Assembly (NCBI RefSeq): GCF_004793975.1
Contig: NZ_SRYB01000002.1
Coordinates: 124,001 to 188,000, forward strand
Length of the DNA: 64,000 nucleotides
Direction: 5' to 3'
Source of the DNA: Lepagella muris
Lineage (GTDB): Bacteria; Bacteroidota; Bacteroidia; Bacteroidales; Muribaculaceae
Shown here: one piece after another, positions 60,925-64,000 of the stretch
Position numbering within the stretch: the stretch's first letter is position 1
Layout of the letters: every line of letters begins with the position of its first letter
Translations under genes and position numbers: made by a program
Notes under the pieces: model-generated
Seen by the model: the letters and a program-made list of their open reading frames with translations, nothing else
What the model was told of the DNA's origin: nothing
Databases searched by the model: none

Positions 60925-61008
60925 CCGGCAAAATTAGTGAGAATATACTTTTTCCTGTGGACACATATTGTGCTTCAATGTACGTTTCTTGCTATCTTAT
61001 TGCCGTTT
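60925..61008 (-). pseudogene. Decayed fragment of the AraC/GyrI regulator gene
   Basis: Translated on the minus strand, this region reads Q-stop-DSKKRTLKHNMCPQ, then YSH-stop-FC. The intact AraC gene has QENSKKRTLEHIMSPQ, then YSHYFC. The DNA string AATGTACGTTTCTTGCTAT is identical in both. Two codons have become stops (GAA to TAA and TAT to TAA). Only about 25 codons remain. Confidence 0.75.
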
Positions 61009-61165
61009 TTTGCTTCAATGCGTTTTGGTCGCTATTCTATATGGCACAACGGGCATTAACTTCGGATGTAGTTATTATGGCAACCGTATTTATGCGAATG
61101 GTGGAGGATTATACCAAGCACCAAGCCACATATCTACAATGAACCGTCAGACACCTCAGTCGGTA

Positions 61166-61196
61166 TAAATATATATGCCCCTTGACTGACTGACCT
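61166..61196 (+). repeat. 31-bp direct repeat copy 1, integrase side
   Basis: The sequence starts TAAATATATATGCCCC and ends ACTGACTGACCT. It matches copy 2 (61232-61262) at 27 of 31 positions. The pair may be integrase arm sites or excision-control sites. Confidence 0.75.
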
Positions 61197-61231
61197 CAAT
61201 GGCCCGCCCGCAATTTTTCGGTTAGTCGCTC

Positions 61232-61262
61232 TAAATATATACACCCTTTGACCGACTGACCT
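61232..61262 (+). repeat. 31-bp direct repeat copy 2, integrase side
   Basis: The sequence starts TAAATATATACACCC and ends ACCGACTGACCT. It is 66 bp after copy 1, or about six helix turns, so both would face the same side of the DNA. Confidence 0.75.
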
Positions 61263-61268
61263 GTTTTG

Positions 61269-62414
61269 CTATTCAAATACGCCATCGAACAAAGAAACCG
61301 CCTCGTCTTTCTTTGTGTTGATAATCCGGGCATAACGCTGGGTGTGGCGGATGGTGGTGTGCCCGAGCAGCTGGCTGGTCGTGTAAATATCTATACCCGC
61401 AGTAAGACAGAGTGTTGCAAAGCTGTGCCTCCCCGCGTGAAAAGTGATGTCCTTTGTGATTCCGGCGTTCTTCATCCATGTGCCGAGGGTCTGACCGTAA
61501 CTTCTTGTAAGCCGGGGGAACACCTTGTCTTCCGCCGTGGCATTCTCCGGTCGTTCGGGCAGCCATTTCCGGGCATTCATGTTCAGCGGCAGAAACAGTT
61601 CGACACCGGTCTTGTATTGGATAATCTCAACCTGCCAATGGGTAGCGGTCTTCACTATGTCTTTCCAATGTAGGCTCATGATGTCATAGATGCGGAGTCC
61701 GCTGAAGCAGGAGAACAAAAACGCGCCCTTGATGTCCTCTCTGTGGCATGGGGTAGCGATAAGCCGTTTGATTTCCTCGACCGTCAGATACTCACGCTTG
61801 TGCTCCTTGATGGACAGCGAAGATCTGGTTATACCTTTGAACGGGCTTTTGGGTATCACACTTTCACGTACTGCGTAATTCAAAGCAGCCCTGACATAGC
61901 ACAGGTATAAGAACACTGTGCTTTTCGTTATTTTTTTTCGGTCTGTATTAAGAGCGGAACGGCTGGCAAGGTGTTCCATAAAGCCCGTAATGAATTCCTT
62001 ATCCACATCACCAAGTGTGATTTCGGAATCATAACTGGCAACTTCTTCTACAGAACGGTCAAGCCATCTCTTCGATGATTCTGCACAGCTTTTCTTTGCG
62101 TTCTCGGCATAGATTCCCATCCATGAACAGAACGGCATTCTGGCTTTATGAGACTTATCTTTTATGCCTGCAATACGGTTGGTAAGGTCAAGTATCATTT
62201 CTTCCTTGATGGCATTGGCCTGCGCAAGGGTGTTGGCGTTCATGATCTTTGACGACATGTCTGTCTCAGGCACAAGATACAGCTTGAGAAAGTTGTACGT
62301 TCGCTTCCCATTATGGTATATATCCAAATATAATGAGCGGTTGCCGTTTTTCAACACCTGCTCGCGGAGCCTTATTGGTTCCTTCATTACTACTTGTTTC
62401 TTCGGTCTGCCCAT
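61269..62414 (-). CDS. Tyrosine recombinase (integrase) 1
   Basis: This 381-aa tyrosine recombinase has an N-terminal Arm-DNA-type domain (SLYLDIYHNGKRTYNFLKLY), a SAM-like core-binding domain and a catalytic domain. The residues are all present: Arg in CFSGLRIYDIM, H-x-x-R in FHAGRHSFAT, and the Tyr nucleophile in LGHTTIRHTQRYARI. It should integrate and excise the element. It starts 6 bp after the second recombinase gene, which suggests co-transcription and a joint role. Confidence 0.92.
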   Translation of the reverse strand: MGRPKKQVVMKEPIRLREQVLKNGNRSLYLDIYHNGKRTYNFLKLYLVPETDMSSKIMNANTLAQANAIKEEMILDLTNRIAGIKDKSHKARMPFCSWMGIYAENAKKSCAESSKRWLDRSVEEVASYDSEITLGDVDKEFITGFMEHLASRSALNTDRKKITKSTVFLYLCYVRAALNYAVRESVIPKSPFKGITRSSLSIKEHKREYLTVEEIKRLIATPCHREDIKGAFLFSCFSGLRIYDIMSLHWKDIVKTATHWQVEIIQYKTGVELFLPLNMNARKWLPERPENATAEDKVFPRLTRSYGQTLGTWMKNAGITKDITFHAGRHSFATLCLTAGIDIYTTSQLLGHTTIRHTQRYARIINTKKDEAVSLFDGVFE

Positions 62415-62420
62415 TGTCTT

Positions 62421-63551
62421 TTAATCGAATAGTTTGTCAATCATGTAAACCGCATCCACTTTCTTCTTGTCGATAATTTTAGCATATACTTGGGTCGTTT
62501 CTACATCCGAGTGTCCCAACAACTGGCTTGTGGTATAAAGATCCGCACCCATTGTAAGTGTCATCGTCGCAAAAGCGTGGCGGCTCACGTGGTAGGACAC
62601 CCGTTTGGTAATGCCGGCCTTTGATGTCCATGTCTTCAGCACATGGTCACAATCACTCAATGTGGGGACGTCGAAGACGGAATCGTCTGTATTTCCTTTT
62701 TCTTCCGGCATGAATTTCTGTGCCTGTTGACTCAAGGGTAGGTAGATGACCTTCCCGGTCTTTTGCTGGCGCAGTTCCAGATGGACTTTACCATTTTCTT
62801 CGATTACGTCTTTCCAGCGTAATCCTTTGACATCACTGTAACGCAGTCCACAAAAACACGAAAACAAAAACGCGGTCTTTACTCTTGGGCTTCTACATGG
62901 AGTATTGATGAGCGTCTGTACTTCTTCGATGGTGAGATACTCACGCTTTCTACATTCTCCTTGTATAGATGCCCAGTCAAATGAAAGCAGCGGATTGTCA
63001 CCAAGGATTTCCAAGTCCACGGCATAATTAAGAGCGGCACGTATGTATCCACAGTAACCGGCTATTGTTTTTTTCGCCAATGGCTTTTTCGTTGTTCTTG
63101 CCTTGCGTGTTTCCAAATATTCTATGAATCCCTGCAAGAAATCCTTGTCAACCTCGTAGAGCTTTATACGAGGATTGTGAGCCTTCAGGCAAACCGACAC
63201 GGCGTGTACATGGTCAACAAGGGAATTGCGTCCTTTTTTTCTTCCAAATTCAGCATATTCATTGAGCCAGTCGATAAGCGGCATTTTGGCTTTGTCCGAG
63301 AGAACCGCCATTGGCTTCTTGTTGGTGATGTCAAGAATACGCTGTGCTTTGATGGCATTGGCGGCTTTGAGCGTATTGGCATTTCTCTCCTTTGCCTCCT
63401 GCGATATTTCAGGGACGAGGAAGAGCTTGAGAAATTCATACCTCCGTTTACGGTCGGTATAAATATCCAAATAGATAGACTGGTTACCGTCCTTAAGCTG
63501 CTTGAAGCGGATGCGGACAGGTACCGATTCGGACTTTTTTGTTCTTGCCAT
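62421..63551 (-). CDS. Tyrosine recombinase (integrase) 2
   Basis: This 376-aa recombinase has the same layout as recombinase 1 (QSIYLDIYTDRKRRYEFLKL; Arg in CFCGLRYSDVKG; HVSRHAFATM; Tyr in LGHSDVETTQVYAKI). The two are clearly homologous but not close. It is the first gene of the pair and nearest to the element's edge. A TACCTTTG box on the minus strand (63577-63584) lies 26 bp upstream. Confidence 0.92.
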   Translation of the reverse strand: MARTKKSESVPVRIRFKQLKDGNQSIYLDIYTDRKRRYEFLKLFLVPEISQEAKERNANTLKAANAIKAQRILDITNKKPMAVLSDKAKMPLIDWLNEYAEFGRKKGRNSLVDHVHAVSVCLKAHNPRIKLYEVDKDFLQGFIEYLETRKARTTKKPLAKKTIAGYCGYIRAALNYAVDLEILGDNPLLSFDWASIQGECRKREYLTIEEVQTLINTPCRSPRVKTAFLFSCFCGLRYSDVKGLRWKDVIEENGKVHLELRQQKTGKVIYLPLSQQAQKFMPEEKGNTDDSVFDVPTLSDCDHVLKTWTSKAGITKRVSYHVSRHAFATMTLTMGADLYTTSQLLGHSDVETTQVYAKIIDKKKVDAVYMIDKLFD

Positions 63552-63576
63552 TAATTGTCAATGCTTTATTCGTGTG

Positions 63577-63584
63577 CAAAGGTA
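63577..63584 (-). promoter_or_regulatory. -7 box of the recombinase operon
   Basis: CAAAGGTA is TACCTTTG on the minus strand, 26 bp before the start codon of recombinase 2. No TTTG lies exactly 20 nt upstream, so the -33 half is unclear. The attachment site of the element probably lies within 63552-63753, but it cannot be pinned down from one end. Confidence 0.5.
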
Positions 63585-63753
63585 TAAAAAATAGCCCAAA
63601 ATGACTAACAAAAAAGTAACATAATTGACCGAAATAACAAAAAATAACCATCCCGTCTTTAGAAATAAAGCAAAATCAGACATCCGCAAACCATTGTAAA
63701 TAAAGGCTTTTATTCATACTTGCTTATAAATCCTCGCTCACAAATTCACCTTT

Positions 63754-64000
63754 TCACTTTACTTCCCATACTTTGAGACGGATGGTGTTATCGGAGAATC
63801 CGGAAGGACGGCAGATGTATATCCCTTCGTTGAGCCATGAATATTGTCCGTCGGATGATGCCTCGAATACGGGCGATGTGAAGAAGTATCTGTCGGTGGC
63901 TATGCCGATGTTTCTGACAAGAATGTATTCTCCGTCATCCGTCTGTATGCAGTATATGGCTTCCAGATTATTGCGCTTATGGGTATTGTCGTAAAGCTGA
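63754..64000 (-). CDS. DUF3237 family protein, C-terminal part (runs off the window)
   Basis: The minus-strand frame from the window edge to the TGA at 63754-63756 encodes about 81 residues. They include EAIYCIQTDDGEYILVRNIG, then YFFTSPVFEASSDGQYSWLN, then GIYICRPSGFSDNTIRLKVW and EVK. The T-P-x-F-E-x...Y-x-W-L-N pattern followed by GRP-like and V-Y/W-E-V is that of DUF3237. The start is outside the window. Being beyond the recombinases, it is probably the chromosomal neighbour of the insertion site. Confidence 0.75.
   Translation of the reverse strand, partial: QLYDNTHKRNNLEAIYCIQTDDGEYILVRNIGIATDRYFFTSPVFEASSDGQYSWLNEGIYICRPSGFSDNTIRLKVWEVK

Larger units (their letters stand above)
60895..61268. 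other. Intergenic region with AraC remnant and recombinase-side repeats
   Basis: No intact gene is seen. The left part holds a decayed copy of the AraC gene (60925-61008). The right part holds two 31-bp direct repeats (61166-61196 and 61232-61262), the second ending 6 bp before the integrase stop. Confidence 0.7.

Noticed and set aside
14030..63590. Identical 14-bp string GCAAAGGTATAAAA at 14030 and 63576 as the two ends of the element
   Set aside because: The string is the reverse complement of a strong Bacteroidetes -7 box with its usual flanks and recurs in part at 26997 and 28194. Both copies sit before genes, so promoter use explains it.
1..64000. CRISPR arrays, tRNA and rRNA genes
   Set aside because: No regular spaced repeats and no tRNA- or rRNA-like segment could be recognised by eye; a tRNAscan or Rfam run was not possible.

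Overview
The window looks like a Bacteroidales genome (Bacteroides, Parabacteroides or a close relative). Nearly every upstream region that can be read carries the Bacteroidetes promoter pair TTTG / TAnnTTTG instead of a sigma-70 promoter. The protein families agree: SusC-type barrels, DUF3244, DUF4133/DUF4134 and TraJ/K/M/N/O conjugation proteins, fimbrillin-like lipoproteins and T9SS-like tails. No rRNA, tRNA or CRISPR array was recognised.

Left part (1-28.9 kb). This is an accessory region made of separate blocks. It begins with the end of an Abi_2-type phage-defence gene and a decayed copy of its 3' end. Next, on the minus strand, is a polymorphic-toxin operon: a 991-aa surface protein with a T9SS-like tail, a 3111-aa SpvB/FG-GAP/Rhs toxin, and a small overlapping putative immunity gene. 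A TPR/coiled-coil/HTH membrane regulator on the plus strand is broken by a one-base shift. It is followed by an AT-rich plus-strand operon at 17.1-25.8 kb that is the most interesting part of the window. That operon encodes a DUF3244 protein, an aerolysin-like pore-former built as a surface lipoprotein, a small lipoprotein, two near-identical 53-aa double-glycine peptide precursors, a radical SAM/SPASM maturase, an outer-membrane barrel, a C39-peptidase ABC exporter and a short HlyD-like membrane protein. A stand-alone KAS III-type ketosynthase with two TetR regulators closes this part.

Middle and right part (29-63.6 kb). This is a large piece of an integrative conjugative element. The minus-strand transfer operon (48.8 to 29.1 kb) encodes DUF4134 pilin-like proteins, DUF4133, TraG (VirB4), TraJ, TraK, a TraL-like protein, TraM, a DNA methyltransferase, TraN, TraO, a VirD4-type coupling ATPase and a lysozyme. 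It also carries unusual extras: two lipoproteins with FISUMP-like ends, an 844-aa exported protein, and a membrane coiled-coil protein ending in an RNA-polymerase alpha-CTD-like domain. A plus-strand defence cassette follows (AbiEi-like protein, AlbA_2/HATPase protein, AbiH). Then come replication-type genes (Toprim primase, RecA-like ATPase, two excisionase-like HTH proteins), a MATE pump plus Vat/CatB-type acetyltransferase operon, a small AraC operon, and two tandem tyrosine recombinases at the right end. A DUF3237 gene fragment beyond the recombinases is probably chromosomal. No relaxase was seen, so the element either continues to the left of the window or relies on another element.

How the parts may work together (inference). 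In the 17-26 kb operon the C39 domain should cut the leaders at the GG motif, the radical SAM enzyme should modify the single-Cys cores, and the ABC exporter and outer-membrane proteins should release the product. The adjacent aerolysin-like lipoprotein suggests a role in competition with neighbouring cells.
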